A DNA stretch of 64,000 bases, from assembly GCA_964036195.1 (NCBI GenBank), contig OZ038451.1, positions 20,968,318-21,032,317 of the forward strand, in the 5' to 3' direction. The translations under genes were made by a program, and so were the position numbers. Below, one piece after another: positions 45,001 through 58,698 of this stretch (the stretch's first letter is position 1; each line of letters opens with the position of its first letter). Source of the stretch: Sphaerolaimus hirsutus. Taxonomy: Eukaryota; Nematoda; Chromadorea; Monhysterida; Sphaerolaimidae. Under the pieces are notes generated by a model. It did no database searches and was not told the origin of the DNA. It was given only the letters and a program-made list of their open reading frames with translations.

Positions 45001-48000
45001 TATACCTAAGATTTCAAAACATGCTTTGTGCAGAAATCAAGGGTCAATTGTATCACATGTGGGGCCAAAACTAAGGAGACGTAACGGCTATATTTGATAC
45101 CGTTGTGAAGCTGAGAACCTCCTCTTTCAGAATCCACAGCCTCCCCAGAAGCTCGCGTTAGCATTTTTATACCTAAGATTTCAAAACGTGCAGTTTGCAG
45201 AAATCCAGGGTTGATCGTATTGCATTTGAGGCCAGAACTAAGGAGACGTAACGGCTATATTTGATACTGTTGTGAAGCTGAGAACCTCCTCTTTCAGAAT
45301 CCACAGCCTCCTCAGAGGCTCGCGTTAGCATTTTTATATCTAAGATTTCAAAACGTGATGTGTGCCCTAATCTAGGGTTGATTGTATCGCATGTGGGGCC
45401 GGAACCAGGAAAAACTAAATGCTGTGGTCTATACCATTGGGAAGCTTAGAAAATTCTCTTTCAGAAACTGCCACTCTCCAGAAGGTTCACCATCACGATT
45501 TTATACATAAGATTTGAAAACGTGGAATGCGCCCCAATCAAGGGTTGATTGTATTGCATGTGAGGCCGGAACCAGGAAAAACTAAATGCTGTGATTCATA
45601 CCATTGGAAAGCTGAGATAATTCTCTTTCAGATAGTACCGTTCTCCAGAAGGTTCACCGTCACAATTTTATACCTAAGATTTCAAAACATGCGGTTTGCA
45701 GAAATCCAGGGTTGATTGTATCGCATTTGAGGCCGGAACTAAGAAGACGTAACGGCTATATTTGATACCGTTGCGAAGCTGAGATCATCCTCTATCAGAA
45801 TCCACAGCCTCCCCAGAGGCTCGCGTTAGGATTTTTATACCTAAGATTTCAAAATGTGCGGTTTGCAGAAATCCAGGGTTGATCGTATTGCATGTGAGGC
45901 CGGAACTAAGGAGACGTAACGGCTATATTTGATACCGTTGTGAAGCTGAGAACATCCTCTTTCAGAATCCACAGCCTCCCCAGAGGCTCGCGTTAGCATT
46001 TTTATACCTAAGATTTCAAAACATGCTTTGTGCAGAAATCGAGGGTCAATTGTATCACATGTGGGGCCAAAACTAAGGAGACGTAACGGCTATATTTGAT
46101 ACCGTTGTGAAGCTGAGAACCTCCTCTTTCAGAATCCACAGCCTCCCCAGAAGCTCGCGTTAGCATTTTTATACCTAAGATTTCAAAACGTGCGGTTTGC
46201 AGAAATCCAGGGTTGATCGTATCGCATTTGAGGCCAGAACTAAGGAGACATAACAGCTATATTTGATACTGTTGTGAAGCTGAGAACCTCCTCTTTCAGA
46301 ATCCACAGCCTCCTCAAAGGCTCGCGTTAGCATTTTTATATCTAAGATTTCAAAACGTGATGTGTGCCCTAATCTAGGGTTGATTGTATCGCATGTGGGG
46401 CCGGAACCAGGAAAAACTAAATGCTGTGGTCTATACCATTGGGAAGCTTAGAAAATTCTCTTTCAGAAACTGCCACTATCCAGAAGGTTCACCATCACGA
46501 TTTTATACATAAGATTTGAAAACGTGGAATGCGCCCCAATCAAGGGTTGATTGTATTGCATGTGAGGCCGGAACCAGGAAAAACTAAATGCTGTGATTCA
46601 TACCATTGGAAAGCTGAGATAATTCTCTTTCAGATAGTACCGTTCTCCAGAAGGTTCACCGTCACGATTTTATACCTAAGATTTCAAAACATGCGGTTTG
46701 CAGAAATCCAGGGTTGATCGTACTGATTTGAGGCCGGAACTAAGAAGACGTAACGGCTATATTTGATACCGTTGCGAAGCTGAGATCATCCTCTATCAGA
46801 ATCCACAGCCTCCCCAGAGGCTCGCGTTAGGATTTTTAGACCTAAGATTTCAAAATGTGCGGTTTGCAGAAATCCAGGGTTGATCGTATTGCATGTGAGG
46901 CCGGAACTAAGGAGACGTAACGGCTATATTTGATACTGTTGTGAAGCTGAGAACATCCTCTTTCAGAATCCACAGCCTCCCCAGAGGCTCGCGTTAGCAT
47001 TTTTATACCTAAGATTTCAAAACATGCTTTGTGCAGAAATCGAGGGTCGATTGTATCACATGTGGGGCCAAAACTAAGGAGACGTAACGGCTATATTTGA
47101 TACCGTTGTGAAGCTGAGAACCTCCTCTTTCAGAATCCACAGCCTCCCCAGAAGCTCGCGTTAGCATTTTTATACCTAAGATTTCAAAACGTGCGGTTTG
47201 CAGAAATACAGGGTTGATCGTATCGCATTTGAGGCCAGAACTAAGGAGACGTAACGGCTATATTTGATACTGTTGTGAAGCTGAGAACCTCCTCTTTCAG
47301 AATCCACAGCCTCCTCAGAGGCTCGCGTTAGCATTTTTATATCTAAGATTTCAAAACGTGATGTGTGCCCTAATCTAGGGTTGATTGTATCGCATGTGGG
47401 GCCGGAACCAGGAAAAACTAAATGCTGTGGTCTATACCATTGGGAAGCTTAGAAAATTCTCTTTCAGAAACTGCCACTCTCCAGAAGGTTCACCATCACG
47501 ATTTTATACATAAGATTTGAAAACGTGGAATGCGCCCCAATCAAGGGTTGATTGTATTGCATGTGAGGCCGGAACCAGGAAAAACTAAATGCTGTGATTC
47601 ATACCATTGGAAAGCTGAGATAATTCTCTTTCAGATAGTACCGTTCTCCACAAGGTTCACCGTCACGATTTTATACCTAAGATTTCAAAACATGCGGTTT
47701 GCAGAAATCCAGGGTTGATTGTATCGCATTTGAGGCCGGAACTAAGAAGACGTAACGGCTATATTTGATACCGTTGCGAAGCTGAGATCATCCTCTATCA
47801 GAATCCACAGCCTCCCCAGAGGCTCGCGTTAGGATTTTTATACCTAAGATTTCAAAATGTGCGGTTTGCAGAAATCCAGGGTTGATCGTATCGCATTTGA
47901 GGCCAGAACTAAGGAGACGTAACGGCTATATTTGATACCGTTGTGAAGCTGAGAAACTCCTCTTTCAGAATCCACAGCCTCCCCAGAGGCTCGCGTTAGC

Positions 48001-51000
48001 TTTTTTATACCTAAGATTTCAAAACGTGCTGCGCACACTACTCTTGGGTGATCGCATCGCATGTGAGGCTGGAACTAAGGAGACGTAACGGCTATATTTG
48101 ATACCGTTGCGAAGCTGAGAACATCCTCTATCAGAATCCACAGCCTCCCCAGAGGCTCGCGTTAGGATTTTTATACCTAAGATTTCAAAACATGCTTTGT
48201 GCAGAAATCGAGGGTCAATTGTATCACATGTGGGGCCAAAACTAAGGAGACGTAACGGCTATATTTGATACCGTTGTGAAGCTGAGAACCTCCTCTTTCA
48301 GAATCCACAGCCTCCCCAGAAGCTCGCGTTAGCATTTTTATACCTAAGATTTCAAAACGTGCGGTTTGCAGAAATCCAGGGTTGATCGTATCGCATTTGA
48401 GGCCAGAACTAAGGAGACATAACAGCTATATTTGATACTGTTGTGAAGCTGAGAACCTCCTCTTTCAGAATCCACAGCCTCCTCAAAGGCTCGCGTTAGC
48501 ATTTTTATATCTAAGATTTCAAAACGTGATGTGTGCCCTAATCTAGGGTTGATTGTATCGCATGTGGGGCCGGAACCAGGAAAAACTAAATGCTGTGGTC
48601 TATACCATTGGGAAGCTTAGAAAATTCTCTTTCAGAAACTGCCACTATCCAGAAGGTTCACCATCACGATTTTATACATAAGATTTGAAAACGTGGAATG
48701 CGCCCCAATCAAGGGTTGATTGTATTGCATGTGAGGCCGGAACCAGGAAAAACTAAATGCTGTGATTCATACCATTGGAAAGCTGAGATAATTCTCTTTC
48801 AGATAGTACCGTTCTCCAGAAGGTTCACCGTCACGATTTTATACCTAAGATTTCAAAACATGCGGTTTGCAGAAATCCAGGGTTGATCGTACTGATTTGA
48901 GGCCGGAACTAAGAAGACGTAACGGCTATATTTGATACCGTTGCGAAGCTGAGATCATCCTCTATCAGAATCCACAGCCTCCCCAGAGGCTCGCGTTAGG
49001 ATTTTTAGACCTAAGATTTCAAAATGTGCGGTTTGCAGAAATCCAGGGTTGATCGTATTGCATGTGAGGCCGGAACTAAGGAGACGTAACGGCTATATTT
49101 GATACCGTTGTGAAGCTGAGAACATCCTCTTTCAGAATCCACAGCCTCCCCAGAGGCTCGCGTTAGCATTTTTATACCTAAGATTTCAAAACATGCTTTG
49201 TGCAGAAATCGAGGGTCGATTGTATCACATGTGGGGCCAAAACTAAGGAGACGTAACGGCTATATTTGATACCGTTGTGAAGCTGAGAACCTCCTCTTTC
49301 AGAATCCACAGCCTCCCCAGAAGCTCGCGTTAGCATTTTTATACCTAAGATTTCAAAACGTGCGGTTTGCAGAAATACAGGGTTGATCGTATCGCATTTG
49401 AGGCCAGAACTAAGGAGACGTAACGGCTATATTTGATACTGTTGTGAAGCTGAGAACCTCCTCTTTCAGAATCCACAGCCTCCTCAGAGGCTCGCGTTAG
49501 CATTTTTATATCTAAGATTTCAAAACGTGATGTGTGCCCTAATCTAGGGTTGATTGTATCGCATGTGGGGCCGGAACCAGGAAAAACTAAATGCTGTGGT
49601 CTATACCATTGGGAAGCTTAGAAAATTCTCTTTCAGAAACTGCCACTCTCCAGAAGGTTCACCATCACGATTTTATACATAAGATTTGAAAACGTGGAAT
49701 GCGCCCCAATCAAGGGTTGATTGTATTGCATGTGAGGCCGGAACCAGGAAAAACTAAATGCTGTGATTCATACCATTGGAAAGCTGAGATAATTCTCTTT
49801 CAGATAGTACCGTTCTCCACAAGGTTCACCGTCACGATTTTATACCTAAGATTTCAAAACATGCGGTTTGCAGAAATCCAGGGTTGATTGTATCGCATTT
49901 GAGGCCGGAACTAAGAAGACGTAACGGCTATATTTGATACCGTTGCGAAGCTGAGATCATCCTCTATCAGAATCCACAGCCTCCCCAGAGGCTCGCGTTA
50001 GGATTTTTATACCTAAGATTTCAAAATGTGCGGTTTGCAGAAATCCAGGGTTGATCGTATCGCATTTGAGGCCAGAACTAAGGAGACGTAACGGCTATAT
50101 TTGATACCGTTGTGAAGCTGAGAAACTCCTCTTTCAGAATCCACAGCCTCCCCAGAGGCTCGCGTTAGCTTTTTTATACCTAAGATTTCAAAACGTGCTG
50201 CGCACACTACTCTTGGGTGATCGCATCGCATGTGAGGCTGGAACTAAGGAGACGTAACGGCTATATTTGATACCGTTGCGAAGCTGAGAACATCCTCTAT
50301 CAGAATCCACAGCCTCCCCAGAGGCTCGCGTTAGGATTTTTATACCTAAGATTTCAAAATGTGCGGTTTGCAGAAATCCAGGGTTGATCGTATCGCATTT
50401 GAGGCCAGAACTAAGGAGACGTAACGGCTATATTTGATACCGTTGTGAAGCTGAGAAACTCCTCTTTCAGAATCCACAGCCTCCCCAGAGGCTCGCGTTA
50501 GCTTTTTTATACCTAAGATTTCAAAACGTGCTGCGCACACTACTCTTGGGTGATCGCATCGCATGTGAGGCTGGAACTAAGGAGACGTAACGGCTATATT
50601 TGATACCGTTGCGAAGCTGAGAACATCCTCTATCAGAATCAACAGCCTCCCCAGAGGCTCGCGTTAGCATTTTTATACCTAAGATTTCAAAACGTGATGT
50701 GCACACTAATCTAGGGTTGATTGTATCGCATGTGGGGCCGGAACCAGGAAAAACTAAATGCTGTGGTCTATACCATTGGGAAGCTTAGAAAATTCTCTTT
50801 CAGAAACTGCCACTCTCCAGAAGGTTCACCATCACGATTTTATACATAAGATTTGAAAACGTGGAATGCGCCCCAATCAAGGGTTGATTGTATTGCATGT
50901 GAGGCCGGAACCAGGAAAAACTAAATGCTGTGATTCATACCATTGGAAAGCTGAGATAATTCTCTTTCAGATAGTACCGTTCTCCACAAGGTTCACCGTC

Positions 51001-54000
51001 ACGATTTTATACCTAAGATTTCAAAACATGCGGTTTGCAGAAATCCAGGGTTGATTGTATCGCATTTGAGGCCGGAACTAAGAAGACGTAACGGCTATAT
51101 TTGATACCGTTGCGAAGCTGAGATCATCCTCTATCAGAATCCACAGCCTCCCCAGAGGCTCGCGTTAGGATTTTTATACCTAAGATTTCAAAATGTGCGG
51201 TTTGCAGAAATCCAGGGTTGATCGTATCGCATTTGAGGCCAGAACTAAGGAGACGTAACGGCTATATTTGATACCGTTGTGAAGCTGAGAAACTCCTCTT
51301 TCAGAATCCACAGCCTCCCCAGAGGCTCGCGTTAGCTTTTTTATACCTAAGATTTCAAAACGTGCTGCGCACACTACTCTTGGGTGATCGCATCGCATGT
51401 GAGGCTGGAACTAAGGAGACGTAACGGCTATATTTGATACCGTTGCGAAGCTGAGAACATCCTCTATCAGAATCAACAGCCTCCCCAGAGGCTCGCGTTA
51501 GCATTTTTATACCTAAGATTTCAAAACGTGATGTGCACACTAATCTAGGGTTGATTGTATCGCATGTGGGGCCGGAACCAGGAAAAACTAAATGCTGTGG
51601 TCTATACCATTGGAAAGCTTAGAAAATTCTCTTTCAGAAACTGCCACTCTCCAGAAGGTTCACCGTCACGATTTTATACATAAGATTTGAAAACGTGGAA
51701 TGCGCCCCAATCAAGGGTTGATTGTATTGCATGTGAGGCCGGAACAAGGAAAAACTAAATGCTGTGATTCATACCATTGGAAAGCTGAGATAATTCTCTT
51801 TCAGATAGTACCACTCTCCAGAAGGTTCACCATCACGATTTTATACCTAAGATTTCAAAACATGCGGTTTGCAGAAATCCAGGGTCAATTGTATTGCATG
51901 TGAGGCCGGAACTAAGGAGACGTAACGGCTATATTTGATACCGTTGTGAAGCTGAGAACATCCTCTTTCAGAATCCACAGCCTCCCCAGAGGCTCGCGTT
52001 AGCATTTTTATACCTAAGATTTCAAAACATGCTTTGTGCAGAAATCAAGGGTCAATTGTATCACATGTGGGGCCAAAACTAAGGAGACGTAACGGCTATA
52101 TTTGATACCGTTGTGAAGCTGAGAACCTCCTCTTTCAGAATCCACAGCCTCCCCAGAAGCTCGCGTTAGCATTTTTATACCTAAGATTTCAAAACGTGCA
52201 GTTTGCAGAAATCCAGGGTTGATCGTATTGCATTTGAGGCCAGAACTAAGGAGACGTAACGGCTATATTTGATACTGTTGTGAAGCTGAGAACCTCCTCT
52301 TTCAGAATCCACAGCCTCCTCAGAGGCTCGCGTTAGCATTTTTATATCTAAGATTTCAAAACGTGATGTGTGCCCTAATCTAGGGTTGATTGTATCGCAT
52401 GTGGGGCCGGAACCAGGAAAAACTAAATGCTGTGGTCTATACCATTGGGAAGCTTAGAAAATTCTCTTTCAGAAACTGCCACTCTCCAGAAGGTTCACCA
52501 TCACGATTTTATACATAAGATTTGAAAACGTGGAATGCGCCCCAATCAAGGGTTGATTGTATTGCATGTGAGGCCGGAACCAGGAAAAACTAAATGCTGT
52601 GATTCATACCATTGGAAAGCTGAGATAATTCTCTTTCAGATAGTACCGTTCTCCAGAAGGTTCACCGTCACAATTTTATACCTAAGATTTCAAAACATGC
52701 GGTTTGCAGAAATCCAGGGTTGATTGTATCGCATTTGAGGCCGGAACTAAGAAGACGTAACGGCTATATTTGATACCGTTGCGAAGCTGAGATCATCCTC
52801 TATCAGAATCCACAGCCTCCCCAGAGGCTCGCGTTAGGATTTTTATACCTAAGATTTCAAAATGTGCGGTTTGCAGAAATCCAGGGTTGATCGTATTGCA
52901 TGTGAGGCCGGAACTAAGGAGACGTAACGGCTATATTTGATACCGTTGTGAAGCTGAGAACATCCTCTTTCAGAATCCACAGCCTCCCCAGAGGCTCGCG
53001 TTAGCATTTTTATACCTAAGATTTCAAAACATGCTTTGTGCAGAAATCGAGGGTCAATTGTATCACATGTGGGGCCAAAACTAAGGAGACGTAACGGCTA
53101 TATTTGATACCGTTGTGAAGCTGAGAACCTCCTCTTTCAGAATCCACAGCCTCCCCAGAAGCTCGCGTTAGCATTTTTATACCTAAGATTTCAAAACGTG
53201 CGGTTTGCAGAAATCCAGGGTTGATCGTATCGCATTTGTGGCCAGAACTAAGGAGACATAACAGCTATATTTGATACTGTTGTGAAGCTGAGAACCTCCT
53301 CTTTCAGAATCCACAGCCTCCTCAAAGGCTCGCGTTAGCATTTTTATATCTAAGATTTCAAAACGTGATGTGTGCCCTAATCTAGGGTTGATTGTATCGC
53401 ATGTGGGGCCGGAACCAGGAAAAACTAAATGCTGTGGTCTATACCATTGGGAAGCTTAGAAAATTCTCTTTCAGAAACTGCCACTATCCAGAAGGTTCAC
53501 CATCACGATTTTATACATAAGATTTGAAAACGTGGAATGCGCCCCAATCAAGGGTTGATTGTATTGCATGTGAGGCCGGAACCAGGAAAAACTAAATGCT
53601 GTGATTCATACCATTGGAAAGCTGAGATAATTCTCTTTCAGATAGTACCGTTCTCCAGAAGGTTCACCGTCACGATTTTATACCTAAGATTTCAAAACAT
53701 GCGGTTTGCAGAAATCCAGGGTTGATCGTACTGATTTGAGGCCGGAACTAAGAAGACGTAACGGCTATATTTGATACCGTTGCGAAGCTGAGATCATCCT
53801 CTATCAGAATCCACAGCCTCCCCAGAGGCTCGCGTTAGGATTTTTAGACCTAAGATTTCAAAATGTGCGGTTTGCAGAAATCCAGGGTTGATCGTATTGC
53901 ATGTGAGGCCGGAACTAAGGAGACGTAACGGCTATATTTGATACCGTTGTGAAGCTGAGAACATCCTCTTTCAGAATCCACAGCCTCCCCAGAGGCTCGC

Positions 54001-56555
54001 GTTAGCATTTTTATACCTAAGATTTCAAAACATGCTTTGTGCAGAAATCGAGGGTCGATTGTATCACATGTGGGGCCAAAACTAAGGAGACGTAACGGCT
54101 ATATTTGATACCGTTGTGAAGCTGAGAACCTCCTCTTTCAGAATCCACAGCCTCCCCAGAAGCTCGCGTTAGCATTTTTATACCTAAGATTTCAAAACGT
54201 GCGGTTTGCAGAAATACAGGGTTGATCGTATCGCATTTGAGGCCAGAACTAAGGAGACGTAACGGCTATATTTGATACTGTTGTGAAGCTGAGAACCTCC
54301 TCTTTCAGAATCCACAGCCTCCTCAGAGGCTCGCGTTAGCATTTTTATATCTAAGATTTCAAAACGTGATGTGTGCCCTAATCTAGGGTTGATTGTATCG
54401 CATGTGGGGCCGGAACCAGGAAAAACTAAATGCTGTGGTCTATACCATTGGGAAGCTTAGAAAATTCTCTTTCAGAAACTGCCACTCTCCAGAAGGTTCA
54501 CCATCACGATTTTATACATAAGATTTGAAAACGTGGAATGCGCCCCAATCAAGGGTTGATTGTATTGCATGTGAGGCCGGAACCAGGAAAAACTAAATGC
54601 TGTGATTCATACCATTGGAAAGCTGAGATAATTCTCTTTCAGATAGTACCGTTCTCCACAAGGTTCACCGTCACGATTTTATACCTAAGATTTCAAAACA
54701 TGCGGTTTGCAGAAATCCAGGGTTGATTGTATCGCATTTGAGGCCGGAACTAAGAAGACGTAACGGCTATATTTGATACCGTTGCGAAGCTGAGATCATC
54801 CTCTATCAGAATCCACAGCCTCCCCAGAGGCTCGCGTTAGGATTTTTATACCTAAGATTTCAAAATGTGCGGTTTGCAGAAATCCAGGGTTGATCGTATC
54901 GCATTTGAGGCCAGAACTAAGGAGACGTAACGGCTATATTTGATACCGTTGTGAAGCTGAGAAACTCCTCTTTCAGAATCCACAGCCTCCCCAGAGGCTC
55001 GCGTTAGCTTTTTTATACCTAAGATTTCAAAACGTGCTGCGCACACTACTCTTGGGTGATCGCATCGCATGTGAGGCTGGAACTAAGGAGACGTAACGGC
55101 TATATTTGATACCGTTGCGAAGCTGAGAACATCCTCTATCAGAATCAACAGCCTCCCCAGAGGCTCGCGTTAGCATTTTTATACCTAAGATTTCAAAACG
55201 TGATGTGCACACTAATCTAGGGTTGATTGTATCGCATGTGGGGCCGGAACCAGGAAAAACTAAATGCTGTGGTCTATACCATTGGAAAGCTTAGAAAATT
55301 CTCTTTCAGAAACTGCCACTCTCCAGAAGGTTCACCGTCACGATTTTATACATAAGATTTGAAAACGTGGAATGCGCCCCAATCAAGGGTTGATTGTATT
55401 GCATGTGAGGCTGGAACCATAAAAAACTAAATGCTGTGATTCATACCATTGGAAAGCTGAGATAATTCTCTTTCAGATAGTACCACTCTCCAGAAGGTTC
55501 ACCGTCACGATTTTATACCTAAGATTTCAAAACATGCGGTTTGCAGAAATACAGGGTCAATTGTATCGCATGTGAGGCCGGAACTAAGGAGACTAACAGC
55601 TATATTTTATACCGTTGCGAAGCTGAGAACCTCCTCTTTCAGAATCCACAGCCTCCCCAGAGGCTCGCGTTAGCATTTTTATACCTAAGATTTCAAAACG
55701 TGCTGTGCGCCCTAATCTAGGGTTGATTGTATTGCATGTGGGGCCGGAACTAAGGAGACGTAACGGCTATATTTGATACCGTTGTGAAGCTGAGAAACTC
55801 CTCTTTCAGAATCCACAGCCTCCCCAGAGGCTCGCGTTAGCTTTTTTATACCTAAGATTTCAAAACGTGCTGCGCACACTACTCTTGGGTGATCGCATTG
55901 CATGTGAGGCTGGAACTAAGGAGACGTAACGGCTATATTTGATACCGTTGCGAAGCTGAGAACATCCTCTATCAGAATCAACAGCCTCCCCAGAGGCTCG
56001 CGTTAGCATTTTTATACCTAAGATTTCAAAACGTGATGTGCACACTAATCTAGGGTTGATTGTATCGCATGTGGGGCCGGAACCAGGAAAAACTAAATGC
56101 TGTGGTCTATACCATTGGAAAGCTTAGAAAATTCTCTTTCAGAAACTGCCACTCTCCAGAAGGTTCACTGTCACGATTTTATACATAAGATTTGAAAACG
56201 TGGAATGCGCCCCAATCAAGGGTTGATTGTATTGCATGTGAGGCCGGAACAAGGAAAAACAAAATGCTGTGATTCATACCATTGGAAAGCTGAGATAATT
56301 CTCTTTCAGATAGTACCATTCTCCAGAAGGTTCACCGTCACGATTTTATACCTAAGATTTCAAAACATGCAGTTTGCAGAAATCCAGGGTCAATCGTATC
56401 ACATGTGAGGCCGGAACTAAGGAGACGTAACGGCTATATTTGATACCGTTGTGAAGCTGAGAACCTCTTCTTTCAGAATCCACAGCCTCCCCAGATGCTC
56501 GCGTTAGCATTTTCATACCTAAGATTTCAAAACGTGCTGTGCTCCCTAATCGAGG
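42060..56555 (+). repeat. 166-167 bp satellite array, forward orientation
   Basis: About 87 head-to-tail monomers of 166-167 bp. Type A carries AAGGAGACGTAACGGCTATA and CCTCCCCAGAGGCTCGCGTT; type B carries AAAAACTAAATGCTGTG and CTCTCCAGAAGGTTCACCGT. Both share TATACCTAAGATTTCAAAAC and GCATGTGAGGCCGGAAC. A/B monomers are arranged in higher-order blocks of 5, 6 and 7. The period of open frames is incidental: monomer length is not a multiple of three, and frames change between copies. The first one or two monomers (about 42,060-42,240) are the most diverged, as expected at an array edge. Confidence 0.97.
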
Positions 56556-56569
56556 GTCAGTCGGCTATA
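56541..56569. other. Orientation switch (head-to-head junction) in the satellite
   Basis: Left of this point monomers read AAAACGTGCTGTGC; right of it they read GTGCATGCAGCACGTTTT, the inverse. The spacer between (CTCCCTAATCGAGGGTCAG and a few bases more) has no second copy that I noticed in the window. The junction therefore forms the centre of a very large imperfect palindrome of satellite DNA. Confidence 0.9.
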
Positions 56570-58690
56570 GTGCATGCAGCACGTTTTGAAATCTTAGGTA
56601 TAAAATCGTGACGGTGAACCTTCTTGAGAGTAGTAGATTCTGAAAGAGAATTTTCTCAGCTTTCCAATGGTATAGACCACAGCATTTAGTTTTTCCCAGT
56701 TCCGACCTCACATGCGATGCGATCACCCAAGAGTAGTGCGCACAGCACGTTTTGAAATCTTAGGTATAAAAATGCTAATGCGAGCCTCTGGGGAGGCTGT
56801 GGATTCTGAGAGTGGATGTTCTCAGCTTCACAACGGTATAAAATATAGCTGTTACGTCTCTTTAGTTCAGGTCTCACATGAGATGCAATCACCCAAGAGT
56901 AGTCCATGCAGCACGTTTTGAAATCTTAGGTATAAAATTGTGACGGTGAACCTTCTTGAGAGTGGTAGATTCTGAAAGAGAATTTTCTCAGCGTTCCAAT
57001 GATATAAACCACAGCATTAAGTTTTTCCTGGTTCCGACCTCACATGCAATGCGATCACCCAAGAGTAGTGCGCACAGCACGTTTTGAAATCTTAGGTATA
57101 AAAACGCTAACGCGAGCCTCTGGGGAGGCTGTGGATTCTGAAAGGGGATGTTCTCAGCTTCGCAACAGTATAAAATATAGCCGTTACGTCTCCTTAGTTC
57201 CGGCCTCACATGAGATGCGATCACCCAAGGGTAGTGCATGCAGCACGTTTTGTAATCTTAGGTATAAAAACGCTAACGCGAGCCTCTGGGGAGGCTGTGG
57301 ATTCTGAGAGAGGATGTTCTCAGCTTCGCAACGGTATAAAATATAGCCATTACATCTCCTTAGTTCCGGCCTCACATGAGATGCAATCACCCAAGAGTAG
57401 TCCATGCAGCACGTTTTGAAATCTTAGGTATAAAATCGTGACGGTGAACCTTCTTGAGAGTAGTAGATTCTGAAAGAGAATTTTCTCAGCTTTCCAATGG
57501 TATAGACCACAGCATTTAGTTTTTCCTGGTTCCGACCTCACATGCAATGCGATCACCCAAGAGTAGTGCGCACAGCACGTTTTGAAATCTTAGGTATAAA
57601 AATGCTAACGCGAGCCTCTGGGGAGGCTGTGGATTCTGAGAGTGGATATTCTCAGCTTAACAACAGTATAAAATATAGCCGTTACATCTCCTTAGTTCAG
57701 GTCTCACATGAGATGCAATCACCCAAGAGTAGTCCATGCAGCACGTTTTGAAATCTTAGGTATAACATTGTGACGGTGAACCTTCTTGAGAGTGGTAGAT
57801 TCTGAAAGAGAATTTTCTCAGCTTTCCAATGGTATAGACCACAGCATTTAGTTTTTCCCCGTTCCAACCTCACATGCGATGCGATCACCCAAGAGTAGTG
57901 CGCACAGCACGTTTTGAAATCTTAGGTATAAAAACGCTAACGCGAGCCTCTGGGGAGGCTGTGGATTCTGAAAGGGGATGTTCTCAGCTTCGCAACAGTA
58001 TAAAATATAGCCGTTACGTCTCCTTAGTTCCGGCCTCACATGAGATGCGATCACCCAAGGGTAGTGCATGCAGCACGTTTTGAAATCTTAGGTATAAAAA
58101 CGCTAACGCGAGCCTCTGGGGAGGCTGTGGATTCTGAGAGAGGATGTTCTCAGCTTCGCAACGGTATAAAATATAGCCATTACATCTCCTTAGTTCCGGC
58201 CTCACATGAGATGCAATCACCCAAGAGTAGTCCATGCAGCACGTTTTGAAATCTTAGGTATAAAATCGTGACAGTGAACCTTCTTGAGAGTAGTAGATTC
58301 TGAAAGAGAATTTTCTCAGCTTTCCAATGGTATAGACCACAGCATTTAGTTTTTCCCGGTTCCGACCTCACATGCAATGCGATCACCCAAGAGTAGTGCG
58401 CACAGCACGTTTTGAAATCTTAGGTATAAAAATGCTAACGCGAGCCTCTGGGGAGGCTGTGGATTCTGAGAGTGGATATTCTCAGCTTCACAACAGTATA
58501 AAATATAGCCGTTACGTCTCCTTAGTTCAGGTCTCACATGAGATGCAATCACCCAAGAGTAGTCCATGCAGCATGTTTTGAAATCTTAGGTATAACATTG
58601 TGACGGTGAACCTTCTTGAGTGTGGTAGATTCTGAAAGAGAATTTTCTCAGCTTTCCAATGGTATAGACCACAGCATTTAGTTTTTCACG
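56570..58690 (-). repeat. 166-bp satellite array, inverted orientation, first part
   Basis: About 13 monomers of the same two types in reverse orientation. Open segments recur at 830-base distance (for example 57,044 and 57,874; 57,210 and 58,040), indicating a five-monomer block. Monomers here share private variants (AGATGCAATCACCCAAGAGT, TTCTTGAGAGTAGTAGATTC) not seen in the forward arm, so the two arms have been homogenised separately. The array is interrupted at 58,699 by a transposable element. Confidence 0.95.
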
Positions 58691-58698
58691 GTTCCAAC

